NCBI GenBank assembly: GCA_900708905.1 | Contig: CAADRB010000011.1 | Coordinates: 2,293,603 to 2,357,602, forward strand | Direction of reading: 5' to 3' | Source of the DNA: Hymenolepis diminuta | Taxonomy: Eukaryota; Platyhelminthes; Cestoda; Cyclophyllidea; Hymenolepididae | Length of the DNA: 64,000 nucleotides | In this document: piece by piece, positions 34,265-45,886 of the stretch | Numbering within the stretch: position 1 is the first letter of the stretch | How the letters are laid out: every line of letters begins with the position of its first letter | Notes under the pieces: model-generated | What the model saw: only the letters and a program-made list of their open reading frames with translations | What the model was told of the DNA's origin: nothing | Database searches by the model: none | Program-made: the position numbers and the translations under genes

Positions 34265-36712
34265 ATGAGTGAATGGCAACATGTTCCCTTGACAACCTGT
34301 TGCTGTCAATCTTGTGCCCCAGTTTCCACAAGTAGTCGACGTAGTCGAGTTGACGGATATTGTACCAGAGAGAGGATCTGTTCTCAAGCACCTCAGCAAT
34401 CTCAAGTAACCCTTTTCAGAACGCATTCTGTTAGGAGAATTGGCCCCTTGGATAATGGATGTACACCAGTTCCACCGCCTGATACTAGCTCTGTCTGTTG
34501 TCAAACTTGTAATTTTGACGATTCTGGTATCTATCTGTCTTCACCATTTATTCTTAAGGTAAATTTTTAATGTTAATATGAATTTAAAATTTTTCGTGTT
34601 ACCTATCGTTAGAACGGGATTATGCTAAGATTTATTCAGAAGACCGAGTTTACCCATTTGCGATTTCAATTTTGATTTTATTTTAGGACCGAGAAATGAT
34701 AAATTAATTAACGACGTAAACAAATTATCGGTAGAGAGCTACCTCGTCGATCGATAAATGACTATGTGAAAAGTTCGAAATTCACTAAATGCAAAAGAGC
34801 AAACATAATTTGAGACAAAATTGGCCAGCCCATGTGTCATCGATACAGATGTACAGTAATCGGTTACATAAACGATAGTGACACTTAGCTCCTCTAGCAC
34901 AGATCTAAAAAGTTAGAGAGTAATTAAAATTGCCCACTGTGTTAGTTAATACTGTCCAACGGTGAATAAATGCGAGTTTATCATTCACATAATCTCAAAC
35001 CTAGATTAATGTTGAAAACACTTTCCTTCGAAGTGCCATGGATTCGCAGGTTCTTTCTCCCTAATAAGGTATGTGAATACATTCTTTTCAACCCCACTTT
35101 TTAGTTTTTTAAGTACATATCTACGCAAATTGTCCATTTATAAGCGACTTCATGTATTTTCTAATTTATTTTGCGATGATTTGAAAAATTGGTTGAAGTT
35201 ATTCTAATCTGTGTGGTCTAGAAATAATTTAAATATGTAATTTGATGCAATAAAATACATGCAGAGTTCCCTTTACAAATTCGAACTAAGTATATTTGTA
35301 ATATTTTAATAATATATTTTTTTAGGATATACGGAATCGCCACCGTTCACCAATAAAGACTTGCCGCAGTCCATCAGTCAATCGAAATGTGCGGTTTTGT
35401 AGTTCAGATCGCTCAGCTTGTCTAAGACCAACATCTCCTTGTCATTCAGAGTGTGGAAATGGCTGTAATTCTCATCTATCTCGTGCAAGCAGTCTAGTAC
35501 GTGTCTACTCTCGATCAGATTCTCCCATGTGTGAAACCATAGTAACGGCGTCACTACCTTCAAAATCCGCTGGAACAGCTTCTGTGTGCTGTGAATGTAA
35601 TCTACCACCCCCCTGTGCCCCTAAACCACGAGGAAATTTGAAATATTCCCATATTTTGAAACCATGTATGTGCTGCCCAACTACAAATGATGTTTCTTGC
35701 TCTTGCAATTGTTGTTGTAACTGTTCCACCTGTTGTGATATCAAATTCCCACCTCCTCCACCAATAGAACAACCCGTTTTGGTCTCTTGCAGTCCCAGTG
35801 AGGTTAAAACTTCCGTCGAATGTTGCACGAATACAGAACCGCAATGTGAATCCGCTGAATGCTGCAAGGTGAGTATTTAGCGTCTCATTGGATGCCATTT
35901 CGGCTACTTACCAGTTAAATCCCACTCATGTTATATTTGGTCAAATTAGTAAGTCGCTTAAATCTGACCAATTACGATGTTACGAAAGTATCTCTTACTG
36001 TGTATTTTAACCTGTTTTAATAGAATTTTACCAGAATGTCTAATTGTCACATATATTTACGAAATTAATCAGGTGTCAGTCTGTAGTCCTCTTCTAAAAC
36101 CCTGTCCGACGGATTTCTGCTGTCAAACAAGTCCATGCGAATCTCCTTCCCCTTGTCCAAAAATTGAACGCTATGAGACCACTTCATGTCGAGTTGAACG
36201 AATTACAACAAGGCGTCGAAGGGCTCTACCAATGAGGAGCTTTTCATGTGCCCGAAGTTGTCCTGACGCTAGCTACTATCTTCGACTAGTTGGAAGGAAA
36301 GAAAACGATCTTTGGAACAGGATATCTGAATGTGAAATGGATCTGGCAGCATTTGAGTGTATGATGAGTTGTGATGGTAAGGCGAACAATTACAATATTA
36401 ACGTCTACTTATAATATATAAGTAGGACGGAGAGTTCTTAAATATTTCTATTCGTGGATTTTCATTTTAGTAATGGATTACATCAAGGAAGCTATCTCGA
36501 AAAGCCGTGAACTAATAGACTGCGACTTCCAGCGAATTCGACGGGTCTGCGATCCTGATGTAGTGCCGTGTTGCTACGGTGATGGATGTTGCGAGAAGAG
36601 GAACAACAAAAACATTGAAGAATTGTGGAGAGAAGTACAGTACAAGATCAGCGAAGTCTCATGCATGATGGATCGAATCGATAGACTTAGATCAAACGGT
36701 TGGAAATGGTAG
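34265..36712 (+). CDS. Cysteine-rich DLGAP/GKAP-like scaffold protein
   Basis: Four exons: 34265-34558, 35326-35868, 36073-36376 and 36471-36712. Joins are in phase, giving 460 residues. Residues 1-340 are unusual: very Cys-rich, with clusters such as TCCCQSC, CMCC and SCNCCCNCSTCC, plus Arg/Ser stretches and a PPPPP run. The last 120 residues match the GKAP domain of disks-large-associated proteins: YYLRLVGRKENDLW, then I.EAISKSRELID.DFQRIRRVCD, then EELWREVQYKISEVSCMMDRI and the ending LRSNGWKW (compare LKANNWK in vertebrate DLGAP). DLGAPs link PSD-95-type proteins to Shank in neurons; DLGAP5/HURP binds spindle microtubules. Which role applies is unknown. An insert with CCYGDGCC interrupts the domain. 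The tail motif that binds Shank PDZ domains is not evident. Confidence 0.72.
35009..35068 (+). CDS. Possible alternative first exon of the DLGAP-like gene
   Basis: An ATG five bases behind a CCTAG acceptor-like site opens 20 codons (MLKTLSFEVPWIRRFFLPNK) that end in AAG|GTATGTG, an excellent donor. The phase is 0, which fits exon 2 at 35326 (DIRNRH). It cannot be an internal exon after exon 1 in this frame: entering at the CCTAG acceptor in phase 0 meets a stop. If real, a second start would replace the first 98 Cys-rich residues by 20 others. Confidence 0.35.
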
Positions 36713-36758
36713 ATCAATCTACGAGGATTTAGAATTTATCTCTAATTGAACAATTTAG

Positions 36759-36764
36759 AATAAA
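36759..36764 (+). promoter_or_regulatory. Poly(A) signal AATAAA
   Basis: 46 bases downstream of the DLGAP-like stop codon. Confidence 0.55.
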
Positions 36765-37293
36765 CTTTTTCCTGCTGCTTTATTTTTTTAAAGTACCGGT
36801 ATTAGTTGAAAACGTTGTCAATCACTTATCATATTTTATACTACTTGGACGCACTGATGCATGTATTTCAAGGTTTTAGTATTTGGAGAGAGGTTAGGAG
36901 AATTTGGACCATAGAGTTCGGAATTTTGCCTTGTTCGCTATTGAGCTGCCATTTTACCAGTTTGACCCACCCACCAGTTTTAAAATTTTAATTACCTCAA
37001 ATGTCTCTCGAAGATAGATTGACATTAGGGCTGAGGATGATGACTTAAGCCCTCCACATATCTTTCATAAGTCGTAAAGTATAATAAATATAATAATCAT
37101 TGTCGTATTTAAAGATGTAACATAAATATATACTACTGCTAAAATACCAGGACGCTTTTCCCTGTAGAAAAGCCGAGAGCTCCCTGATACTGCAAAAGTA
37201 TTGTATTAGGTAATATAAAAGTACATAAGAAGAGATAATGGGACAAAGCATAGGGAAGTACGCAATATGGCATGAAATAAGGAAAATACTAGT
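36765..37293. other. Convergent 3' flanks; nothing seen
   Basis: AT-rich DNA between the converging DLGAP-like and TMEM42-like genes. No supported exon. Confidence 0.4.
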
Positions 37294-37713
37294 CTATTCC
37301 TTTTTGACCTCTTTAGAAGGTGAATACATGAGACAGCACCCCACAGTAAGGAAAAGCGCTCCAAAAAACCATGTCACCGATATTGTTTCTCGAAATAGCC
37401 ACCATCCGTAGAAGGCCTTAACCCACATATTCAATTAAAAAACAAAACCTACAGAAAGGTATAAATTTGCGACGTTGTTCAAGATAACGACAATTACAAC
37501 ATTAGGACTCTTTTTGAGGGCTGTGACAAACATGAGCCACATTAAGATATTACCAAATGTAAATATCCCAAATTGAATAACATATCTGGCACTTTCTGAT
37601 AATGCGTCCTTATAACCGTAAAATTCGAAATCTGGTTGCTGAGCTATTTTTGTCCAAGCTGCAGATGATGCAGCTAGAACACCCGAGGCTATGGCTAAAA
37701 TAACAGATAGCAT
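37294..37713 (-). CDS. TMEM42-like / EamA-type membrane protein
   Basis: Two exons, 37713-37453 and 37416-37294, are separated by a 36-nt GT-AG intron in phase 0, giving 127 residues. There are four hydrophobic segments at about 1-19, 45-63, 72-92 and 99-117, with the motifs NILMWLMFVTALKKS and FRETISVTWFFGALFLTVG. The helix pairs and the (F/G)-E-x(3)-xWW-G-x(3)-G pattern resemble TMEM42 and the C-terminal half of EamA/drug-metabolite transporter proteins. No substrate is known. Upstream, the open frame continues for 16 codons without an ATG (it would start at TTG), so the ATG at 37713 is used. A GCAACTAG acceptor-like site precedes it. Family assignment is moderate; a single EamA repeat of another kind is possible. 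Confidence 0.6.
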
Positions 37714-40700
37714 ATTAATCAAATGGGCTAGTTGCACAGTTACATTTTTCAAAACGAGCAAAATTTGTTAAATTAAATAACATTAAATAGCATAAAGAAT
37801 TATTGAATTGTTCTATTAGGTATATTGACCTGCGATTAATTAATCATAGTAATACAATTTAAATAGTCAATCATTTAATAAAATTTCTCAACACCTTTGA
37901 CTTACTGTTTTACGCTTTTGCAAACGATTTATAGGAACATGACGTATCATCCTTGGTTACTCTAAAATTATATTTGATTCCAATATCATCATTTCTCAAT
38001 CTTCTAGTTTAATTTTCAGCTATCTATTATAAACCACATAAAGTGAGTCTAGTGCTTAATGTAGGTTGATGTTTAGTCGTCTGGAATTAAAAATTCCTAT
38101 TTATTACTAGAAAATGGTAAAAATATTTATTTCTTTTATTAAGCGTAAGAAGTTATACATAGTAAAATGAACTTCAGCGCTCTGCCATATAATGTATTGG
38201 GATTTTAAAGTAAATATCAAATAGAACTTTAGTTAATGTTAGAAATAAATAAGACATCTTTTTTGAAACACCCTGATTGACTTTTATCTCTAGTGTACTG
38301 CATAATTTTTATTTGTTTTAAATTTAGCCAGAACTACCAGAACACAGTAAAAAATAACAATAATACGTTCTGATTTAATGCTCGGCCTGAATAGATGTGA
38401 ACTGCAAAGATTAAATGCGTTAAATCGTCTGCGTATCTTATTTATCTATTGATATTATACACATGCGAATATTACTAACCGTTTTCGCAGTTAAGTGCTA
38501 ATTTTTATTTAATTTGCTACTATTAACTTTTCGGTAGCGCATTTATAATCTCACATGTTAAACATTTGATGAGGAGATTGTCACTGTTTATTCGAAGATC
38601 ACCAGTAATTTTCAGACAATTAAATTGTCAAATCGAGATTGCATAGTTCGGGTGAATGAGAGCTTAATCTTTCGACTTGATACCTCCTAATTAAGGGCCT
38701 TCCTATTTTGGCCATATCGTTATTCGTCCTTTTCTCTACAGTTTTTTGGATTAACATTCGTGATTTTTCAACTGCTTAGTTGGTCACTTTCATAAAGTAT
38801 GACTCTTCTACCTCGTAATACGGTTAGGAAATCTAGATCTGTTACTATGATATATCGGGTCATGAGATATCTCTAAACTACTGTTGACTCACACTAGAGG
38901 GAGAAAGTAAAGACGGAATGCAATTATCCCAAGACATTTTATTAATTAAACACAGAGATTATACAGGAATATAAGTTGTCTTTATGGTATTGATGTTGGG
39001 AGATCAAGAAACTACCAGACTGATAGCAGTTTTATTTCCAACAAACTATCAATCTTTCAGGAGCGCTGTACACCCTTGTGTTGGTAAAGCTGATTGGGGA
39101 CTTTGAGGTAATCTGAGGAAATGATTATCCCCAGACAAAGCATACTGCTTATCAATAATTTTAAATTTACCATGTGGTCCAAGTCCTTATTGCATTATGA
39201 TAAATTCACGTAAACTCGGATTGTCTTACTAATTTCTTGACTATTAAAAGATGAAATATACTCCAAAATTCCAAGCCCATGATGGGTTTATGGGCAAAGG
39301 GATGTCAGAAATCGTTGATTTCATAACAACGGTTTCCAACTTTCACAATCTGCTTCCCTTCCCATGGTAAATGTAAGTGTGAAAGCTATACACCAAAGTG
39401 TATCTTTTGTACGACATTCCTATTTATAGACTAAAAATTAAATAGGAATTCCATTTAAAATTAATAGTGTTACATTCAGATGACCTTGGATTTTAATAAA
39501 ATTCAAGTATACATTTTTAAACAATTCCTCCATGTTAAATTCAAAAGCATCCATAAGATCCATAGTAAAACATCATTTTTCCAAAAAATTTTTCCACCTT
39601 TCCCAACTCCCTGGCATTAATTTCATTCCTTCTCTAATTAATTTGAATTGACAAACAGAACTGAAAGCAAATACATCTCTAATTGATCACGTTTCTCTTA
39701 TCACTCTCCTTTTTTTCCCTATCTACCACTCAGTAATGAAGATAAAGTTCTTTTGCTTTTCCTCTCTTCTCTTCATCACATGACCATCATCTAAATGGAC
39801 TTATCGCTCACTTTTCCGGATGCCTTATTCCTCTTGTTGGTGTCGGATTTCTTAACTAGTTCACCATCAAATATATCAAGAGAATTGTCTAAAATCTTTG
39901 TCCATTTGAATGGTCTGATACTGAAATAAGAAGGAATATCATGGAATTGAATAAATCAAAACGTAATAGATAAACATGATGCTAAATTTATTCCGTTTAT
40001 CTGAAGTATAGTAACAAGGATACGATTTGAACAAGGAATACTATTTACTGGGGGGCGTATAATTGAAATCTAGATCTTTAAATATCCCCAATTATGATAA
40101 GAGTTAGGTTAGGGATTAGCTTTCAAGGTAAGTGGGTGAAAATTAAAGTGGATTGTGGTTTTCAAAAGCGAAGGTTTGCAATCAAGCGAATTTTCTTAAT
40201 TTTGCGATTTAATATCCAGTTCAAATTTCTCATACACCCTAAGTAATCAAGTTTAAGAGTTTGGGTAGTACTGTCACTTCCATTTGTATAGTTAAAGAGC
40301 CGTTAATTAATAAATACTAACCTGATTTTCTCAGGCCAAGGTAGCATGATGATACCAGCTCACAGGGTTTTAACATTGCAGAGCTTACTGAAGTTCACTC
40401 AAAGTCAACTGTATTAAACGTTTTAAACGACCAAATCGAACTCAGAATGTGCCAAAATTAATGCATATATTTCGGTTGTTATGTGGTGGAATTCTTTAAA
40501 GAAACCAAAAAGGTAGGAATGCTCAAGCTGCTTCTATCAGTAAAAATTTGATATAAACACGTACAGTTTCTTACACACAAATCGTCATCCATCACTCCAC
40601 CTACATCCTGTTAAGCTGAAGGAACCACAGGTTCTCAAACGAAAAGTCATCAAATAGTCAGCTTTTTCCACTGAGAAGGAAGTATTTTTGGGCTAATATA

Positions 40701-40979
40701 CACCTACTGAATCGAATTGCCAACTATTTTGTCGTAAATCACCAAAATACTACTCGAATTTCTATAGCATCTCCTTTTTAAAGAGATGAAGATCCCAAAC
40801 ACTACATTTCTTTTCATTTTATCAACGTAATACTGAAAATTTTGCATCTTGGTATCTATACCCTTTATTTTAATCAATTAATTTTTTCGATAAATGGGAT
40901 AAATAAAGGTGGCTAATGACACTGGTTGTCTTTGTCTGTAATAATTCAGTATTACTATTATTATATTCCAAATCAAGAC

Positions 40980-41980
40980 AAAATTACTACTTTTCATCTT
41001 CGGAAAGCAAGAGAAATCGGATAACATTAAAGTTTGATAAGAGATAAGGAGGAAGGGATCGAAACAATATTGAGAATAGAGTCAGGATATCAAAAGAATC
41101 TTACCTCATCTGAAATTTGAATCCAGATTGCATAACACCTACTTGATTTACTGCCTCACGTCCAGAAATTCAAACTTCGTTGTTCATTCCCAGGATTATT
41201 GAACCAATTCCTATTCAAGATTTCAGGGCTTTTTGATCGACCTATTAATTGGGATTGTGGGTCTTATCACTCAAATCAATTCTTTTCTTTCAAAGGCCAA
41301 GAAGACAGGATGGTGCTAGCTTACATGATTCCAATATATTCTTATAGTCTTGGGGCCATTATTAGGTTGACAAGACGACCTAAGACATTTTAAACATGTT
41401 CAGCTCATCTAAAAAAGTAACCGGTAAATTTGCTTTAGAATTCGTGGACAAGAGCCTACCCAAGACCCTAGATGTCCTTTATTAGCATTCAAATATCATT
41501 TTTATGCATCTGCAACTTGAAGGATGGCTCTCTGTGGTTCTCCAAAATTACTCTAATTGCATTCATTATGAAAATATGTTGATTTTTCGCCTTTATGTCC
41601 CTATGACTCAAATCCCTACTTTTATGTCTGGACGGGTTTATCGATTCTGCTTTTTCCTATAACTGTCCCGTTTCATATAAAAGTACATCTGCTTTCATAT
41701 CCTCACGCGCATCATTGGCCAAGTGACTCAAAATGTTTTTTTATTTCCCCTATAACATACACGCAGACACACGCTTGCCCGTATGTCTTCCTCTTACTTC
41801 CTCTCTCCAACTCTTTCTTATTCTCTCGATTCCTCATCGTGGTTCATTCGATACAATTTGGTCTACACAACCCCTTGTGTTCTTCTTTTAGAACTGTCGT
41901 TTATTGTTGTTAGCTGCCGGCCATTAGTTATTCCTCCAACTCCAACCGACTGCTCAAACTCGAGAAAGAAGAAATAAGAA
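40980..41980 (+). repeat. Composite repeat B-F, copy 1
   Basis: The left part (40,985-41,200) carries AGGAAGGGATCGAAACAATATTGAGA..TCAGGATATCAAAAGA-type sequence, the family B core. The right part (41,575-41,975) carries TTTATGTCCCTATGACTCAA, GGGTTTATCGATTC, CTATAACTGTC and GTTGTTAGCTG..ATTAGTT. The same two parts occur, inverted, at 51.96-52.54 kb in the same relative order. Confidence 0.55.
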
Positions 41981-43119
41981 GACTTGCACCTCAATCCACT
42001 CAGAAATAGATATAGTAGGATATATATTGAACTGGATATTTAATAAATGATCATCAACCCGGTTACCCAATATTTTCAACAATGGTTGCATCTATGATGT
42101 GAGTAAAATCCAATGCTCGGTAATCCAACCCAAGAGAGATGAAGCTGATGTGCTTCGTTCGAGTGCACCGAAAATATTCGATTTGGCGTCCTAACGGGGT
42201 CAGACTCTGAAAACTTTAACTTTGAAATATTGGAACAGGATGGAATGGACTATTCTCATCAATGAAATAATAAACCCGCTCTACTAATTAATAATTCAAT
42301 CTTTTGATATGTTGACTTTACTTCCTTCTTTGTTTGAATTCCTCATTCTTTACTGACCAATTTTATCGTTCCTTGTGTTCCATGCTTTCTCAGGACAGAA
42401 AATTTTTAAATTTTTGCATTCACACGGGAAATAATAATTTTCATTGAACAAATTATTACTGAATGAGCAAATAGTCTCGGATTATTTTGACTTGTTTTCG
42501 CTAAACTACTATTGCTTCATAAAATCGTCTTCAATATTTCTATTGGTGAGTATATTTAGAATTGCGTCTTCCCACTATGTATATGTATATACATATATAT
42601 CCGATTTGGAGGAAGGCTTTTCCTCAAGATTTAGCACAAGTCTTGTAAAGTTTGTCTTAAGAGTTCCTTATTGGTGAATAAAATAGGAATTACTTCTTCC
42701 TATTACACATTGTCTTTGGGAAAGGGGTTTTTTTCCGAAATTTCGCACACTTTGAAGAGCCATTCAATGTTTATGTTTACCTTAGACGTCTGCAAATAGT
42801 AACTGGGTGAATTCAAGGCTTACGAGATTTTCACTACATATGCGAATGATTAGGTATAACCTTTCACTAGAATTTTAAGCCAGTATAAATAAAAGTAAGT
42901 TTAATATACCCGATTTGGGAAGAAATTTAACGAACAGAGAGAAGAATTATCATTTTCTCCTATCCATTGAACTGATATGGAAAATTGTCTTCCAGGAACG
43001 GCGAAGTTTAATGAACTTTAACAAATTCTTCTAAATATTTTAGCTAATATCGCTCACCTGTTCTCGACTCCTAGTAGAGGAAATTTTGTAGAAATAGCAT
43101 GACCAATCGCTCATTTTTG

Positions 43120-43560
43120 TCTGTAGTACCTGGGCCTTGTGACTCCTATGTATGCCCGATCTCTACGTACTGCTCACCTACCGACTTATACCTCTGCCCT
43201 AATTGTTAGTTGCTGTTAGCGAACAAAAAACGTCAAATCCGTCAACTGACTTATCTTAACCTTTTCTGCTCGTTCATTATAACCCGGCTTATCCTCGCTC
43301 AATGCTGACACCTTCCTCTTTAATCAAATTCCTCTAACTACTTCTCCCTCCTTTCCGCTCTCATCCATTTCCAATTATCCTAGATACACGTAGTTGTACT
43401 TAACTTTCGGTCTTCTCCCTCAGGAAAGGATTTTTTTATCCTGTTAGCCTTAAGAAGACCATCAGGTCTATGAGAGGACATTTGCTTAATTTGGTCTGGC
43501 TCTCAAGATAGCTTTATTTTGGATTTGAGCTACATTAGGCCACCTAATCACTGACCTCTG
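43120..43560 (+). repeat. Dispersed repeat family E, copy 1
   Basis: Pyrimidine-rich. The core CTTTCGGTCTTCTCCCTCAG and GAAAGGATTTTTTT, then TAATTTGGTCTGGCTCTCAAG, matches 48.93-49.21 kb (TAGTCTTCTCACTCGGGAAA, CTAATTTGGTCGATCTCTTG). Upstream GCTCGTTC..ACC(C/T)CGG.T..TCCTCGCTCA also matches. Confidence 0.45.
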
Positions 43561-45310
43561 AATATAGTGGATATGAGTTCAGAATCCCTTCCTAAAATCC
43601 ATCTTTTTTTCATTAGCAGGACTTAGTGCAGTAAATAACTCGATGAATTCAAATGAAGCAAAACTTTACTGATGCCTTGGATTAGTGTTTATATGCTTTC
43701 CATTTCTCTTTCCAGACTGTTTTATAATTTCCTGCTTTCCCATGATTAAAAATAGTTCATTTTCGGACTTACTATGGATAAAAATAATACTTTAGGAAAA
43801 GGTGGTTCAAACAAAAATCATAAGACCTAAAAAGAAACTAGCCTGTACTTATCTCGATTTTTAAAATTAAGATCAATTTAACCGAAATAGATACTCGCAT
43901 TTATTAAAACCATCCATTAATTTATAATTATTGGGCCATTGGTCGAATAGCCTTGCTATCTGAAATTACGAATAATTGAAACAAGATTTTTTCCTCATAT
44001 TAGCGAATTTGTATGGAAATTACTCCATAATTTTCGTATACATGTCACAATAAGACATTCGAAACATATAATTACTTCTCTTAAAAGGTTATTTTTGATA
44101 CGTAGGACAGATTTGGTCGTATTATGATACAAATTTGAGGATGACAAGTGACGATTCAAAAATCTCCGTTAGTTACTTGATTTTAAAACATTGAAAAAAT
44201 GAGATATGAAGGTGTTCTCTATAAAGAGATAGTATTTCTTTCTTATCTGTAAGTATCAACAATAATTTAACAAAAGTACTAAGGAACAGAACTGTGTATT
44301 CCAACGTGCATAGATTTTATAACCTTCTCATCTCCTAACGGTTCCAAATCTCTAAAGATAGCGTGGCACCACCATTAATTCAATTCAACTTGATCAATTC
44401 GGGTGAAATTTTTATGGAAGTTACGTAGAATCGCAATTTCGAGACCAAAATCCACAAATTTATCCTTCGTCATCATTCAGTAGATAATATATTGCAATTT
44501 GTGTACCTCCCCCGACTAAATCATATGAACGTTTGTTCAACTTGACGAAGTACTTTTAACTTGAGAGAATAAGCACTGACAAAATGGTTGATATATATAA
44601 ATTGGATACAGTTTTTCTTTGAATTACTTAGAAGCTCTTCCTCAAGCATGCATTGAAGGGGAATGTGTGTATTAGAAATAACAAGAAAACTTGTCGACTG
44701 TTACAGTAGTAAACGGTGAATCATCCAATAACAGCGAAATTGGGTAAAAATAACAATAGGCTGGTATTTTCCTATTGGTTAATATTGAAAGTGTAATAAA
44801 ATAACCCCATAAGTCTAACTTCTACCTGCGACTAAATTTTACTTTCACGATTGCTAAGTCTGCTTCGAGAAACTCTTTCGTAAATGTCTCCGACTGAAAG
44901 GTTAAATAATGAATAATTTGCTGAAAATTTTCAGATTTTTATTCAACATAATTTTTAATCATGTATAGAAATATTATGTCATTGTTGAAAGCAAAAATTA
45001 AATAAATCCGATAAAATTCTATAAAGCGTAATTGATATTGATTATGACCTTAGAATAACCTTAAGGAACTACCAATCAATAAGCAGTAAATGAAATTACA
45101 TACAGTAAATGCACTTTAGTAACCTAGGCATCAAGTGTGTATGATTTGACCCCGAATCCACAGGGTTCCGAGACTTGGATTAAAATGAGTTTTTTCTCCA
45201 GATATCTCTTTTCATCAAAAAATCATCCATTTGCATAAAGTGAAGTAATTTCAGCATACGGATAACATAGATAAAGTTAGAATAAAATGAAAGTAAGTAG
45301 AAAATAGTCT

Positions 45311-45886
45311 CTAAGATATCAGACAAGTTTGAGGACCACGTTTATTAGAATTGTTATCGTGGAGATCCTCACCTTGTAAAATATATTCTGCTGCTAACTG
45401 GAAGACTGTATGAACGTTAGAGAGGGTTTTAGCCGAACACTCAATTTGAATCCTTGCACCAATCTGCTGCTGAATTTCAACTGCCTCTTTCGGATCGACC
45501 AAATTTCCCCGAAAACTCCTAGATCCCCTCAAATCAGACTTACATCCAATAAGGAGAACTGGAACTTGCGGACAGAACTTCTTCACTTCAACACTCCACG
45601 TGTGGACAATATTGGAAAGACTTGTTGGAGAGTCCACTGCGTAGCAGAGGAGAATAATCCGAGCGCCGGGATAGGCTAACTGACGAATTTGATCGAATTC
45701 TTCCTGCCCACCTGTATCCCATAGACCTAATGTAACCTGTTTTCCGCTTCCAATTTCAACGTCCATCGCAGTTGTTTCAAAGACTGTTGGGATGTAATTT
45801 TCGTGGAAAGCTCCATGGACAAAGGCTTGAAGGAGGGCGGATTTTCCCACCATACCATCCCCGACAATTATGACTTTTCGTGACAT
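45311..45886 (-). CDS. Divergent Rho-family small GTPase
   Basis: One intron-less frame of 191 residues from the ATG at 45886. The frame stays open 32 codons upstream to a GTG, but there is no ATG there. G1 is GDGMVGKS (9-16), where RhoA has GDGACGKT. Switch I keeps YIPTVFE with T34. Switch II is DTGGQEEF (57-64), so the usual Ala before Gly-Gln is Gly. G4 is CKSD instead of NKxD/TKxD, and G5 SAK is present. The tail ends CLIS, a CAAX box predicted to be prenylated. The Rho insert between LRGSRS and ECSAK is about seven residues shorter than in RhoA, though the RxxxxLV..EA order is Rho-like. Such proteins switch actin regulators at membranes; the partner is unknown. A single exon in an intron-rich genome could mean a retrocopy that stayed intact. 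Confidence 0.85.
   Translation of the reverse strand: MSRKVIIVGDGMVGKSALLQAFVHGAFHENYIPTVFETTAMDVEIGSGKQVTLGLWDTGGQEEFDQIRQLAYPGARIILLCYAVDSPTSLSNIVHTWSVEVKKFCPQVPVLLIGCKSDLRGSRSFRGNLVDPKEAVEIQQQIGARIQIECSAKTLSNVHTVFQLAAEYILQGEDLHDNNSNKRGPQTCLIS

Larger units (their letters stand above)
37714..45310. other. Long gene-poor stretch with dispersed repeats
   Basis: No exon I can support over 7.6 kb. The structured parts are family B/F repeat (40.98-41.98 kb) and family E (about 43.12-43.56 kb). Several pyrimidine-rich patches (39.6-39.8, 41.75-41.95, 43.3 kb) are probably repeat-derived. It may include distal introns or regulatory DNA of flanking genes, but nothing shows this directly. Confidence 0.4.

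Noticed and set aside
35505..35898. Minus-strand frames opposite DLGAP-like exon 2
   Set aside because: Mirror of the Cys/Pro-rich coding strand (TGC/GCA bias); no splice context.
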